From Rhizophlyctis rosea (lineage: Eukaryota > Chytridiomycota > Chytridiomycetes > Rhizophlyctidales > Rhizophlyctidaceae), in the NCBI GenBank assembly GCA_027596075.1, contig JADGJC010000192.1:7638-71637 (forward strand): a DNA stretch of 64,000 nt, in the 5' to 3' direction. How positions within the stretch are numbered: the first letter of the stretch is position 1; every line of letters starts with the position of its first letter. The position numbers and the translations under genes are program-made. Of this stretch, positions 34,693 through 45,699 are shown piece by piece. A model generated the notes under the pieces. The model was given only the letters and a program-made list of their open reading frames with translations. It made no database searches and had not been told where the DNA came from.

Positions 34693-34985
34693 TCATAAAA
34701 CTTTGGATGGAAACGTTTTGGTTTGGTCGGGTCGGGTCGAACTGCCTTTGAGTAAGTCTTCCACCCCGGGCGGCGTCCCCTCGTATGTTGGTTCCGCAGA
34801 AAGATGGGCCCGAGTAAAATCGGTCAAATGAATCTGGGGGTGGGATCGCAGGCAGTTGTTGAGGTCAGGGAGAATGCTCGGAAGTAGATTAGGGTTAGGG
34901 TTACTCACGGTGACGCGGATCTCATTGAAGCATGTCCAGGGCATGCCGCGCCACTTCAAGCCCAGCAGTGCCACCTCTGACTCAC
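34693..34985 (-). CDS. Possible small spliced gene (weak)
   Basis: Two stretches on the minus strand join well. One ends in GLKWRGMPWTCFNEIRVT at 34,909, before a GTGAGT donor. The other begins IHLTDFTRAHLSAEP at 34,833, after a CCCCCAG acceptor, and ends at a stop at 34,693. The 75-nt intron begins with telomere-like sequence. No convincing first exon or ATG was found (only a possible acceptor at about 34,986), and a plus-strand frame overlaps upstream. Function unknown. Confidence 0.3.
34889..34903. repeat. Two and a half telomere-like TTAGGG units
   Basis: TTAGGGTTAGGGTTA on the plus strand, 15 bases. It lies inside the putative intron of the weak minus-strand gene, next to its donor site. 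Too short to call a relic telomere with confidence. Confidence 0.5.
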
Positions 34986-35063
34986 CGTTACCTGATGTTT
35001 TTTTGCTTTTCAGTCCGTGCAACAACCCGAACCCTTAAACCCAAACCCAACCCACACTTAGCC

Positions 35064-35240
35064 ATGAACGGAGAAGAATATTCGTACGAAAGTGCTCTCC
35101 CCAAACGCATTCTGAACCTCAAAAATTGGGAAAAGCTCGTCAAAGAGGTCATCATGGTTGAGCCTGATGAAACGCAGCCGGATCTGGACGGAAAGAAGAG
35201 ATACTGGGTTTTGCACTTTGGAACGACGGGAATCACGTAG
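35064..35240 (+). CDS. Small open frame, unknown (weak)
   Basis: A 58-codon frame starting at ATG with a charged, protein-like composition (ILNLKNWEKLVKEV, DLDGKKRYWVLHFGTTG). A plus-strand acceptor-like TTTGCTTTTCAG lies about 45 nt upstream, so it might be a last exon. No family recognised; could be chance. Confidence 0.3.
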   Translation: MNGEEYSYESALPKRILNLKNWEKLVKEVIMVEPDETQPDLDGKKRYWVLHFGTTGIT

Positions 35241-35532
35241 TTCATCCTCATGAGATGTTCCAACTGAGATGCCCACAAAAGGTTGGATAGGCTTTGTGGT
35301 TTGCGGTGGCGTTCAAAATTCTGATTTTCACAAACAATAGCTCATCGAATTCTATGTGGCCCATCTGAAGTATCGCTCATCGCAGTCGGGTTAGGGGAAG
35401 CTACCGCGATTACCACTGCTTTGGGGCCCTCTTGTCATCGCAGCCAAGAGTGCCACTGTATAGAGATTTGTACCTGAATCTATGCCGAGTGGCATTTGTT
35501 CTCATAAGTTCATTACACACATTGGGCTAGAG

Positions 35533-35988
35533 TCAAATCTCCGCATGTTGGTTCAAAAGACCTAGGGCCAAGTCGGTGACCCGAGCACGGAAATCATTAC
35601 GAGATGCGGGTGGACCTTTGTCCTCATCCACCATGATGAAACGCACGACGCTCAACAAGTCAGCCTTGCGGTATAGGGCTACATACGCTTGCTGGTGGTG
35701 CTCGCCGCATTTTTCCGCATACCCCGTCGTTGCCACGCCTACGTCTGTTTGGAAGAGATTACAAACGCCTTTTGCCATCTGCGCCGCTACGTCTCCAGAA
35801 ACGCAGTTCGTTGCCCTAGCCAAGTCCTCATCCACATTCAATTGGTTGACCTTTGCGGCAAGGCTGTACGTCACCACGCCGCCCTCATAATAAGCGGAAG
35901 ATCCACTTCGAGATACGATCTTGCTGCTGACCATCCCGCCCGTCAAAGATTCTGCCACTGCAATCTTTTGTAAGTCTCTTTTGCTCAT
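35533..35988 (-). CDS. CinA C-terminal-domain (PncC-type amidase) protein
   Basis: The family in bacteria hydrolyses nicotinamide mononucleotide to the acid form plus ammonia, in pyridine nucleotide salvage. This 151-residue single-exon protein is one such domain: AVAESLTGGMVSSKIV near the start (family AESCTGG, with Cys replaced by Leu), YYEGGVVTYSLAAKVNQLNV (conserved Tyr-Ser...Lys), VSGDVAAQMAKGV and DVGVATTGYAE. The usual GPxGG stretch after the last motif is replaced by YAEKCGEHHQQ, as I would expect of a eukaryotic subfamily. The ATG at 35,988 is only about 22 nt from the start of repeat copy C, so any promoter must lie in repeat sequence. Enzyme activity is inferred. Confidence 0.8.
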   Translation of the reverse strand: MSKRDLQKIAVAESLTGGMVSSKIVSRSGSSAYYEGGVVTYSLAAKVNQLNVDEDLARATNCVSGDVAAQMAKGVCNLFQTDVGVATTGYAEKCGEHHQQAYVALYRKADLLSVVRFIMVDEDKGPPASRNDFRARVTDLALGLLNQHAEI

Positions 35989-36010
35989 TTTTGTTCAATC
36001 ACTAGACGCC

Positions 36011-36575
36011 CTCTTCCGCGGACAGTGCTATGCGAAGTACATTAGGCTATTCTTGCAAGGTCACTTCTGCTATAGCTCTGCTGATATCGTACCGCAATGA
36101 AGTTTCGACACATTCCGATATATTCTTACCATCGCTCAACAAGGATTAATTGAATCCGCTCCACAAGCTGAGTGGGTGGGAGTGATCCGAATTGTGCAGA
36201 ATTCAAAGTCGCCCGCAATTTCAACGTCGCCCGCATGCATTTCTTTTCAGCCCATGCGGTCTTATGGCTTTCAGATGACTCGAAACTTGGTCGTACAGGT
36301 ACTGTTTGGACTGAAATGTCATTCAACCACTGAATTCAGACGCGCAGCCCTTTTGAATCCGCAAATTGCCCTTTCGTGATGGCTAACTGGTCGTCATCGT
36401 TGAGTGTCTTTGCACGTTCTTTTCCGACAGTGCGCGTCCGCTGCTTTGCCTGCATTCGCCACTCACGGGGCTCCACCGCATCCAGCAGGTTCGGCCAATT
36501 GAGAAATGTGGTTTTCTCCATATTTTCCCGGCCGATTTGATATGCAATGCCTCCAGTGATTTCGTAAAAAATGTA
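36011..36575 (+). repeat. Degenerate repeat, right half (copy C)
   Basis: Homologous to the right third of copy A, in the same orientation, beginning at CTCTTCCGCGGACAGTG. This is the base-level neighbour of the point where copy B stops. Similarity fades at about 36,575. A 31-bp tandem duplication follows at 36,638. Confidence 0.75.
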
Positions 36576-36637
36576 CGTCAAAAACAATAGCAGTAGTGGG
36601 AAGCGAATATATGAATTGATTGAATTCCGCCTGTCAG

Positions 36638-36700
36638 TTCAATCCATACTCACATTGTCCTCCTCATGTTCAATCCATACTCACATTGTCCTCCTCAAGT
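36638..36700. repeat. 31-bp tandem duplication
   Basis: A 31-bp unit beginning GTTCAATCCATACTCACATT occurs twice in direct succession just right of repeat copy C. Confidence 0.85.
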
Positions 36701-36709
36701 TCCTGATTG

Positions 36710-39700
36710 AAAGCGAATCATCTAGAATACTCTAATGCATGCTCTAGTAGGGCGACAATGAATACCAAATCGTCACTTCGTTGGCCTCTTGCCAAACAAC
36801 TCAACTCAACTCAAACAATGGTACATTCGAGGTGCCAAAGACGTCGGTCGAGGTTGAAGTAGACTAGACTGGGCAGCGCATTGCACAGCATAATGTTGTC
36901 TAATGGCACATGTCATCCCAGCCTTTTCTTTTTCGAATCAAATGCAAATGTGTAGCATAGCCATGGCATTTGGCCTTATTCAGGCGGCGTCCGAAATCGT
37001 GATGTGGTCCCGAGAGATTCCATGAGCCCGGATAGGCGCGGATTGGATCTCGAAATTGGCGAGTACACTTCTACACTTCGAGCAAAAGAGAAGAAGTGCC
37101 GTAGAAAATGCCTTTGATCCCAAGTTTGAACTGCTTGATATTGCACACATCAATTGCTGTTTGATCTGCATGATGGGAAACACTGGTAAACACACATACG
37201 TTCCATTCAGGGCTTGATCCGCCTTACGCGTATCCTGGTTAGATTGGTCAGCTCAGCGAAGTCAGCGATAGAACAACATTCAATCGACATAAGTGGTATA
37301 GAACACTTGAATGATCGGCATAGGACATCCCAATCGCAGACGGAGTGAGCATACGGTAATTGCCGTTTTGAACGGGGCCTTTGGTTGGATCCCTCTGATT
37401 CTGCCGAACACGGATAGCTCAGGTTCGATGAACGTAACTAACGTATGTCGCCACGACTCATCGCCCATGATCAGATCGGGCCCCTCAAAAAGCTCTATGA
37501 TGGATCAACCCGGGGAGCTCCCATAAAGGCATTAGGTGGATTTGCCCCTGACATTAATTTGCACGAATATCATAACTCTTTTCCCCCGGAAATTGCGCAA
37601 AAAAGGGTACTCTTTGTTATGTGATTAGCGAAATGGAGTGCTAAATGCCTGTAAGCGCACCCACTTCGGGAAGATGAAATGCTTGCTTACATGCGGGGGT
37701 GCGGGAGTATCTTCAGCTTGTCGCCTAATCAGGAGGTATTCCACTTGGATGATGCCATGCGTGTAGTTCCACGCTCCAACCCTGACTGTATCATTGTAGG
37801 ACAACACTGTTCACAATAGTGCATCTGACTCCTCAAGGCATATCCATTGCAAAGGGAAAAAATGTCGAACGATGAGCTTTCGCTGACAGCCGCCCGCTCG
37901 TTCAGAACATTTCGGACTACCTCTTTGAAAAAAATCACGATGCAGATGGCCGCAAACGGACAAGAAAGGTAGAGACCACCAGTGACACCTGTTTGCCGCT
38001 CAGAAAATGCCATCGTCTTTCCCGTCGCAGTTAGCGCTCAAGCATTTCTTATTCAATGCTAATTGTCACTCAATTTTGCTGAGAACTTTGGTTTCGATGT
38101 CCAACGGTGCATTTCTTTTTGGCCCAATATCTCAATATGTCCCCATCCCCTTGGAGGAGAAAATTGTTGGCCCAGCGGTCCAAATTTTCAACAAATACAC
38201 CTGTGATCAAGTCTTGAACGTCTTCAGAGGTTCAGACCTTTTGGCATTCTATGAAGTCACTGACGTTGCGCTTTTTTCTCCGCACAAGCGGAGATATGAC
38301 AACTTGATGACGGGTTCGTCCCTTTCGGGGTAAGTCACTTGCCTTGAAGGTTTGGAACATGTTGAACGGACCTGCTATTGTGCTACTTCCAAAAAGGAAA
38401 TTGCAGCCTTCAATGGGAAATTACAGCTCAGGAGGACCAACTAGGGTTCACTCACTAGTTTTCTGGTCACAACATTTGAGAATGAGCTATGTTGAGCAAA
38501 CTTGAGCACAGCATCATCGCTGAATATGAGAACCCGCACTTGAGATGTGGTCACGAGCGGGAAAAATTGTAACGCCGTGATCAGGTTGAGGTGAACACAC
38601 CTCACTTTTCATGAGTTGTTCCGGACTTGTCCCCACAGATAGTTCTGATTTTCTTCAAAGCATGTCCGAAGCATCCCGCCTTTTGGCTCACTCGATGGTC
38701 CCAAAGGGAGGCGAGGGTGTTCAAGGGCGAACACAAGGTGGTCAACCGGCTTGCCAATCCGGAGTGTCTCGACGTTCACTGCCAACGCACACACCGGCGG
38801 TGTTAAGAAGGGGTAACACTAATATATGAGGTATTTGCGGAGGTGGTGCCTTTACAAGAGCTTTTTGAGCCACAGTGATTTCAGTTGCGATGAGATATCA
38901 GTGGGCGCGACTACCATCGTAGTTTTCTTAGCCCCCGTTTCGATTAAAAAGAGACTGTTGCCCTTGTCATTATTACACTCTACCGCGAAGGCCATGGGCC
39001 CATCATTGTGACTTCTATCGGTGCGTTTTAGATCGAACCGGGATGATATTGATAACGTACGTTCCACATGAAGGTACTAATTTGGGCACAGCGGCACCTT
39101 CTCATCTTACGGTTGAGTATGTGCAAAAGATCCTAATGTCGAAAATGCTTGACGAGAGTGGCGGTGAAGGAACCGCAAAAAGGATGCAACCGCCGCTCAC
39201 ACTCGATACTGCGAGAGTGACATAGAATCAGCGGTTCGCGCATTGTCGATACTTCGCTCTTATCATCTTGACATCTAATGTCGACTATGCCGATGGCAAA
39301 TTGAACTGCAAACCACTCATTTTATGATCTGTTGCTAGCACATTCTGCTCATGACATTCTGCGTACTAGCTTCAAGCTGCATAGCGGAGCATTCATCTGG
39401 TAGCTGATCTTTTTCCGCCGGTGTGCTCCCATTTTCCCCCACTTTCAGTCCCGTGCCTCTCTATGAAGTTCGACCAACTTCGCCGTGGCAGACAAGTATT
39501 GGGTTCCATGAAAAGTTGTTGGGGCTCTCTGAATCCGCCGATGCACTCATTTGCATATTCCCTGTATAGGCCCATCCTTGTAGCATTATTTTGAGTTGCC
39601 CGAGGGTTAGTGAGCAACCCTGACCGGCCCACCCATAGATCCTACAGCTCAGAAGGAACCAACAGACTTGATCGAGGAGTGTAGAAACTCACGATCGAAT

Positions 39701-40600
39701 AGTCCAAGAGAGATCCCGTGCGCGTGATGAATCTGCCAAAGGATAGTGCATAGCACTTGGAGTTTTCCATTCTTTTTAGTTCTCGATCCCTGGTAAGGCG
39801 ATTGTATGCAAATGTGCTGCAGCTGACGTATTGTGAAATGATTTGACGAAAAATAAGCTGAGCGATCGTACAGAAATGTTATGACACTTCGAGTGATTGC
39901 ACAATCTCCAAGTTCTCCTATGCGGCTTATCACCCTCAAGCATCCTTAGAAGTCTCTAAAGCTGCAAGCACTGCAGAAGTCTACGGCCACGGTTAGGCCC
40001 TATGTTATCAGTGGTCCAATCATTGAAGGAAAGATTACATAAGCAGGTGGGTCCACGATGTTTGGCAGACAATGTGGACGGGATGAGGAGTATGAGGCAA
40101 TGATATGCAACTTCCGAATTGGTGTCCTTGTGTAAAAGGAACATCGGAGTAGTCAACTCAGCATATTTTAAGTTACATGATGCTCGCCAGAAGGTTGTCG
40201 CACTTTCTGGAGGGGTTGGAAGTGATGGGCTCCATTCAACCTTAACTAATCTTGATCATTCAATACTAGCAGTTGCAGGATGGAACAAACATTTTGTCCT
40301 CACCAGTCAACTGGGTCAGCATGAATCTGTTGTGACGTGCAATCATCAAAATGATCACGAATTCAGGTGATGTGAAGAAGGCACGAAGCGGGGGAACACA
40401 CATGCACTGCCACTCTCGTGCGGCTGACATCCGAGCAGTCAGTTTGTCATACATTCCCATAAGAACGGATGCCATCGAGCCCAAAGACTACCTATCCTCA
40501 CAAATTATTCGCGAACAAATTTTCAAGCTTTTCATCAACCAAATTCAAACTTTCTACCATCTGTTACAAACAAAATACTTACGACGCAAATTTAATTCTA
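36710..40600. other. Gene-poor stretch, no convincing gene
   Basis: Scattered frames under 110 codons with no recognisable motifs or exon chains. No RNA gene or repeat with a partner elsewhere in the window was seen. Confidence 0.45.
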
Positions 40601-40639
40601 CATACGAATCTCTCAAATCAACCATCTCCAACGGCAATC

Positions 40640-41170
40640 ATGACCACCCTCGACTGCGCTTTCGTCAACATCAACTTCTACCCTTCCACCCCAAACTGCA
40701 CCCAACCTCTGCCTCCGCTCCCCAGCTGGACAGACCCCACCGCCAGCTTCATGATCTGGCCCAAAACAACCGAAGGTGGCGGCGCAACAGCAACCCTCTA
40801 CAACAACCAAACCTCCACCAACATCACCTACACCGTCAGACCGTTGACCAACGCGGATCTCCGTGTGTGTATTGAACATGAATGCCAATTTGAAGGGTTT
40901 CGGGGCACGTTGCTGAATTTCACGACGCCAATTTGGTCGGAGCCGTTGGCGACCGATTGGCCGGCAGGGGTTAAGACGTATGTTTTGACGCCTGAGTGTC
41001 AGGATTTGGGAGCCGGCAGAGGAAGCGTGAGGATTAGGACTGCGGCTATGATGGATGAACGGTGTCCTAAGGCTAATGTCAAAATTTCTAGCGGAACAAC
41101 TAGAGTCAGCGGCTTGCTGAGTGGTATAATGCTGATATTGGTTGCCACGATCTTATCAGGTTCTTCGTAA
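40640..41170 (+). CDS. Small putative cell-surface protein
   Basis: Family not recognised. The 176-residue single-exon frame has six Cys, several N-glycosylation sequons (NCT, NQT, NIT, NFT) and a hydrophobic C-terminus (SGLLSGIMLILVATILSGSS) like a GPI-anchor signal or tail anchor. The body is Pro/Thr-rich. Against secretion, no N-terminal signal peptide is visible from this ATG, and the in-frame upstream extension to 40,469 (233 residues) is not signal-like either. A short 5' exon carrying the signal could be missing. The chosen start has AATC before the ATG and is the first residue of the ordered, Cys-containing part. Confidence 0.55.
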   Translation: MTTLDCAFVNINFYPSTPNCTQPLPPLPSWTDPTASFMIWPKTTEGGGATATLYNNQTSTNITYTVRPLTNADLRVCIEHECQFEGFRGTLLNFTTPIWSEPLATDWPAGVKTYVLTPECQDLGAGRGSVRIRTAAMMDERCPKANVKISSGTTRVSGLLSGIMLILVATILSGSS

Positions 41171-41179
41171 AGACTTCTT

Positions 41180-42300
41180 GATGTAAACACTTGTCGCCGA
41201 CTATATTTGAGTATCAGATTGGGTCCTATTATCCGTACTTTCTATACATACAGCGTTTAGCTCAGGAACCAGCATACTGAGGGAATGAATCTGCACGTCC
41301 GTAGGCTGTGCTTTTTGCGCTGCAGGCCAAAATTCAAGAGCAGTTGAGCATCAAAAAGAATCCGCAAAACCGGAATCGGGCATGCAATTCCAGAAAGATG
41401 AGGCTCAATAGTGAGAACCTGCAAAATTAAGTTGCGTGCGGGCCGCCAAATCGGTTGCCTTGCCAGCAATTGGAAGGCGCTGAAGCCATCCAAAGCTTCA
41501 ATACGGCACCCGCTACATCACCCGTGAACTTTACAGCAAGCTGCATCGCTGATTCCATTCGGAACATGCGATGCGGCATTGGTAAAAACTTTTGTACGGC
41601 ATATTTGTCCTCCATCAATTTGGGGTCCTGAGCGATGTCTTCGAGCTTTGATTATACTGCTGAAATGTACATGTATGTCATGTGAACACCCCATGCACCC
41701 TAGTATGCTAATCGTGGATAAAAAAGTAGTAGGCGCTATCAACCTAAAATTCTCAAAACAGTGGCATGTTTCTCTGCGAGCCTGGTGGGCAAGACTATTT
41801 TAAGTGTCCAATGTGGCGCAGCCAATCTGTTTGTTATGGCACATCGTATATACCAAGATGAGACAACTCTTGAGTCATGACCAGTCCATTGGCTAGTACG
41901 CACTATTGAACTCCACGCATGCTGCCCAGCGATATCAACTTCGATCAGCATCTCCCGCGTACTGAACAACGAGCGACCAAAGTGCTGTGATCACCACTGG
42001 GAAGAGATGTTAACAACGCTTACATAATCAAGTTCATCCCGGCTCTCAATCGTGTTTCGGAGCTTCTGAGGAGGTGCGATCCACGACCCGCCTCGTATTC
42101 CCGCTCCCCTCCTACAATATAGCTGATGGATTCTGAGAAAAGGCCAGGAGTATCACTTGCGTAATACTTTGATACCGTAGTCATCGACTATCATACTACT
42201 AATCAGTACCATACACTCATCTCGATTCAATCACCCCCGTCCAACCGGATGTGCCGCAAATCCGATTGAGTGCAGTCCACGTACACCTCAGCCATCGCAA
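41180..42300. other. Intergenic between surface protein and oxidase-like gene
   Basis: Nothing recognisable apart from the 5' flank of the oxidase-like gene. Confidence 0.5.
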
Positions 42301-42310
42301 GCAATCCACC

Positions 42311-45300
42311 ATGTCTCTTCGTCGCTCATCACGCCGCTCCTCCCAACTCGCAACAGAATCCCTCGCAACAGGCATCCGTCGCACTCCTCGTGGGAGCAGG
42401 AACAGCAGTGTCAATGAAGATATTGACACCACGCCGGCACGGGCATACCGAGACGCGGCGGCGCACTCAGCTACGGAGGATGATGATGTTATTGTGTACA
42501 GCGGGACACCCGTGAGAGGGCGAGGAAGGAGCAGGGCAAGGGGCAATGGGAGCGCGAGAGGCCGAGCTGCGGGAAGGGGGCGCGGTGGAAGAAGAGCAGC
42601 CGTAGAAAGGAGTGACGAGAGTGAAGGGGAGGCGACAGATGAGAGGGGCGGAGGGAGTGAAGACCAAGAGCAAGAGGAGCAGGATGAAAGCGACAAGGAA
42701 AGCGTGGTGGAAACATTCAAGAAAGGCTTGAGGAGGATTTCGCGGGAGTTGACTCCTACACCGGTCTCTATACCAAAGAAAAGAGGTGGAAGACGGGTGA
42801 CAAAGGTGGTGGAAGAGAAGGAAGAGGAGGAGGAAGAAAGAGTGACCGTAGATGCTGAACTTGACGAGGACTTGGAGCCGCGACGACGGAGCGATGACGA
42901 ACTGGAAGATACAACCGGTCCTACGACAGTGCCATGGAGATGGGAATATGCCGGAGAAATTTACGACCAAATGCGGAACATCACATCCTGCTTCTGGCCG
43001 TTGGCCTTCTTTGTGGGTGCATTGCTAGGTACGTGCATGTCTTCTGTTCGATACCTAAAGATTGAAGGTGGTGGTTGAAGAAGCTAACATTCCATCTTTC
43101 ATATCCGCCAAATATCCCACCACCAGTTTTGGCAATTCTTGCAATCAAAGACAAAGATCTCTTCACTACCTGGCTCACTCCAGAATCCGCCTCCTTCAAC
43201 GCGAGTCGACGTCTCGTCAAACGCCACTTCTCCTCCAACAACCAACAACCACTCCTCCCCCAATCAAAAGGCCAGCCAGCCGCCTACCGCCCTTCAGACA
43301 TCTGGTCCACCACCCCGCACACCGGCACTTACCGCATCGTTGCTCTCTCTCCGCTTTCTCCAACCCAACTGGTCTTAACGCCCAGCAACATCCTCCTCCT
43401 CCTAGCGCGCGCATACGGTCTCCCGAAAATCATTACACCAGCAGAAGAGAAGATTCCCGTGAGCGCGGCGTATCAGTTAGAGAAGCTAGGGCAAGAGGAC
43501 GCGTACAGGATTTTGAGTGTTTCGAGCGAGGTTTGGTGTAGTGGTGGCGGTGTTCTGCCCGACGGGAGGATTGTGAGTGTCGGTGGTTGGGAGGTGAAGG
43601 ATGGGGAGGAGGTTTTGGGGGGTGGAGTGAGAATGTTTGATGGTGGGGAATGGAAGGAGGATGCGAAACATGTGTTTTTGCAGCAGCCTCGTTGGGGTGA
43701 GTTCCTTGCCTTTCAGAGTTCATGTACCACCTTTTTAAGTTCACGGCATTCAAATCACTACAGAATCAACTGTCATCCGCCTGTCAACGGGCGACCTCGC
43801 CATCATTGGAGGCACCCAGAAGCGTAACCCACAACCTTACATTGAGTTCCTACCTCCATCTCCTGACTGCCCCTTCGGCGCTGACTGTCTCATACCCAAC
43901 AAGCTCCTCAAGGAAGTTGATATGGAGGGTGTCCGCTTCCCCTTCGCGCATGTCTTGGCAAGCGGTTGGTTATATGTTCTTTGCATCTTTCTGTACCTCG
44001 GTGGTGACTTCGAAATTAACCGCTTAATTCACCATGTTCCATCTTGGTGCTCAGGTCGCATATTCCTCCTCGGCGGCAAGCAGTCCACAATCCTTGACCC
44101 AAGCAACCGCTTCCTGCCAGTCAAAGAAGGGCAGCATATCCCTCCGATCGGCATCTCGGATGAGGAGTGGGATGGTCCATCGCGGACGTACCCATCAGGC
44201 GGGACGAGCGTGCTATTGCCCCTCAGCAGCAAGAATGGGTGGAAAGCTGAGATTTTAGTTTGTGGTGGTGGTGCAAGGGTGAGTTATTTCGCAAGCATCA
44301 AGAGGGCATGCGATAACATACTGGTGCATTATTCACATATTGACGGATGTTGATATTATTGGCGTACAGTCTCCGGCAATGCCGAAAGTGCTTTCGACGG
44401 CACTCACGTCCTGTGGACGCATCTCACCGGAATTGGACAATCCAGAGTGGGAGTATGATGAGATGCCCAATCCACGGTTGGTGTCTTGACGTCAAACTCC
44501 CAAATGACTGGATGACAACTCTAACTACCCTTTCCCCCCTTCTAGCACGATGGGCACTCCAATCCTTCTCCCCGACCGCAAGCTTCTTCTTGTCAATGGT
44601 GCCCAGAAGGGAACAGCGGGATACAACGCGGCTACGAAGGCGGCATACGAAGCTGTGCTCTACGATATGGACGCCCCGCTGGGAATGAGGTGGAGGGTAC
44701 TAAATGGAACGGACGTTGCAAGGATGTGTAAGTTTTGTCAATGCTAGGCCCGTTTTCGCAATGGGTGTCCCTTGATCTGAGAACCTGATGGAACTCACTA
44801 CGTGTCCTGATTCTTCATCCCTGCAGACCACTCCACAGCCCTCCTCCTCCCATCCGCCGAAGTCCTCCTCGCCGGCTCCTCCCCAAACAAAAACCCAATG
44901 CACCCCGCATACCCCTACCCCTCAAACGAAGCCCGGCTCGAACTCTTCACACCTGCCTACCTCCAAACGGGTCGACCCCGTCCCACCATCATTACTGCAT
45001 CCCTCCGAACTGGACCAATCCCCTACGGTGACATGCTGAAATTCACAGCCACGCTACCCAACCGCCCAAGCGGTAACGCAAAGAGGCAGTTAGGCGTGGT
45101 GTTGGTGGATAATGGGTATTCGACGCATGGACAGGTGATGGGGCAGAGGGTCATTTCGTTGGATGTTGTGGCGGCTGAGAAGCTTGGTGAGGTGTGGAGG
45201 GTGGAGGTTGAGACGCCGCCGAGTGGGGGTGTTGCGCCTGTTGGGTGGTATTTGATGTTTGTGGTTGATGGTGGGGTGCCGAGTGAGGGGGTTTGGGTTA

Positions 45301-45338
45301 AAGTTGGTGAGTGGGGTGGAGCTGGGTGGGCGGCGTGA
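42311..45338 (+). CDS. Membrane-anchored glyoxal/galactose-oxidase-like kelch protein, cofactor Tyr replaced
   Basis: Copper-radical oxidase fold (glyoxal oxidase N-terminal plus DUF1929). Seven exons (42311-43028, 43127-43696, 43764-43964, 44055-44278, 44370-44476, 44546-44727, 44827-45338) join in phase to 837 residues. Residues 1-220 are disordered, first Arg/Gly-rich (RGRGRSRARG, AAGRGRGGRR), then acidic. One membrane helix (FWPLAFFVGALLVLAILAI, about 231-249, split by intron 1) suggests a type II protein with the oxidase domain outside. Family motifs: VWCSGGGVLPDGRIVSVGG (Cys377), DLAIIGGTQ, SCGRISPELDNPEW, ILLPDRKLLLVNGAQKGTAG, Y668-H669 (MYHSTALLLP) and H768 (YSTHGQ). The Tyr that crosslinks to Cys in active enzymes (family RWY) reads as Glu430 here (PRWES, spanning the exon 2/3 junction). 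Activity is therefore doubtful. Confidence 0.87.
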
Positions 45339-45600
45339 TGCGAGATGTTCGAAAGATTTTCCCGCACGGGATGAATCTGGGTAACATTTTTGCACAAGGA
45401 GCAGTTCTCATTCACACTTGCTTTTAATCTCTTCGAATAACTATACAAAACTTCCTCCTGATCATGTTTGGCATATCTCAATGAAAGCTCCAACCCTCAA
45501 AATGATGATGCACGATCATCGTCCAATACTGGGCATTCGCGATAGGGATGTCTCATGTGGCGGATGTGGAAAAAAAAATACCCTCGTACCGGTATGCAAT

Positions 45601-45673
45601 GGTTTCGTCCGGGATCGAACCGGAGACCTCCTGTGTGTTAGACAGGTGTGATAACCAACTACACCACGAAACC
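45601..45673 (-). tRNA. tRNA-Val: tRNA-Val(AAC)
   Basis: A 73-nt cloverleaf on the minus strand. The acceptor stem GGTTTCG pairs with CGAAACC. The D arm follows (GTGTAGTTGGTTATCAC), then anticodon stem CCTGT/ACAGG around loop CTAACAC (anticodon AAC), then T arm CCGGTTCGATCCCGG with the conserved GTTCGAT. No intron. CCA is not encoded, as expected for a nuclear tRNA. It stands alone in a gene-poor stretch. Confidence 0.95.
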
Positions 45674-45699
45674 TTAGTGTTGCACAGACAGTGTTTTTA

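Noticed and set aside
34889..34903. Chromosome-end relic based on TTAGGG units
   Set aside because: Only two and a half units; adjacent sequence reads as an intron donor. Kept only as a minor observation.
42467..42970. Minus-strand 167-codon Leu/Ser/Pro-rich frames opposite the oxidase-like exon 1
   Set aside because: Antisense of the Arg/Glu-rich exon; no start context or motif.
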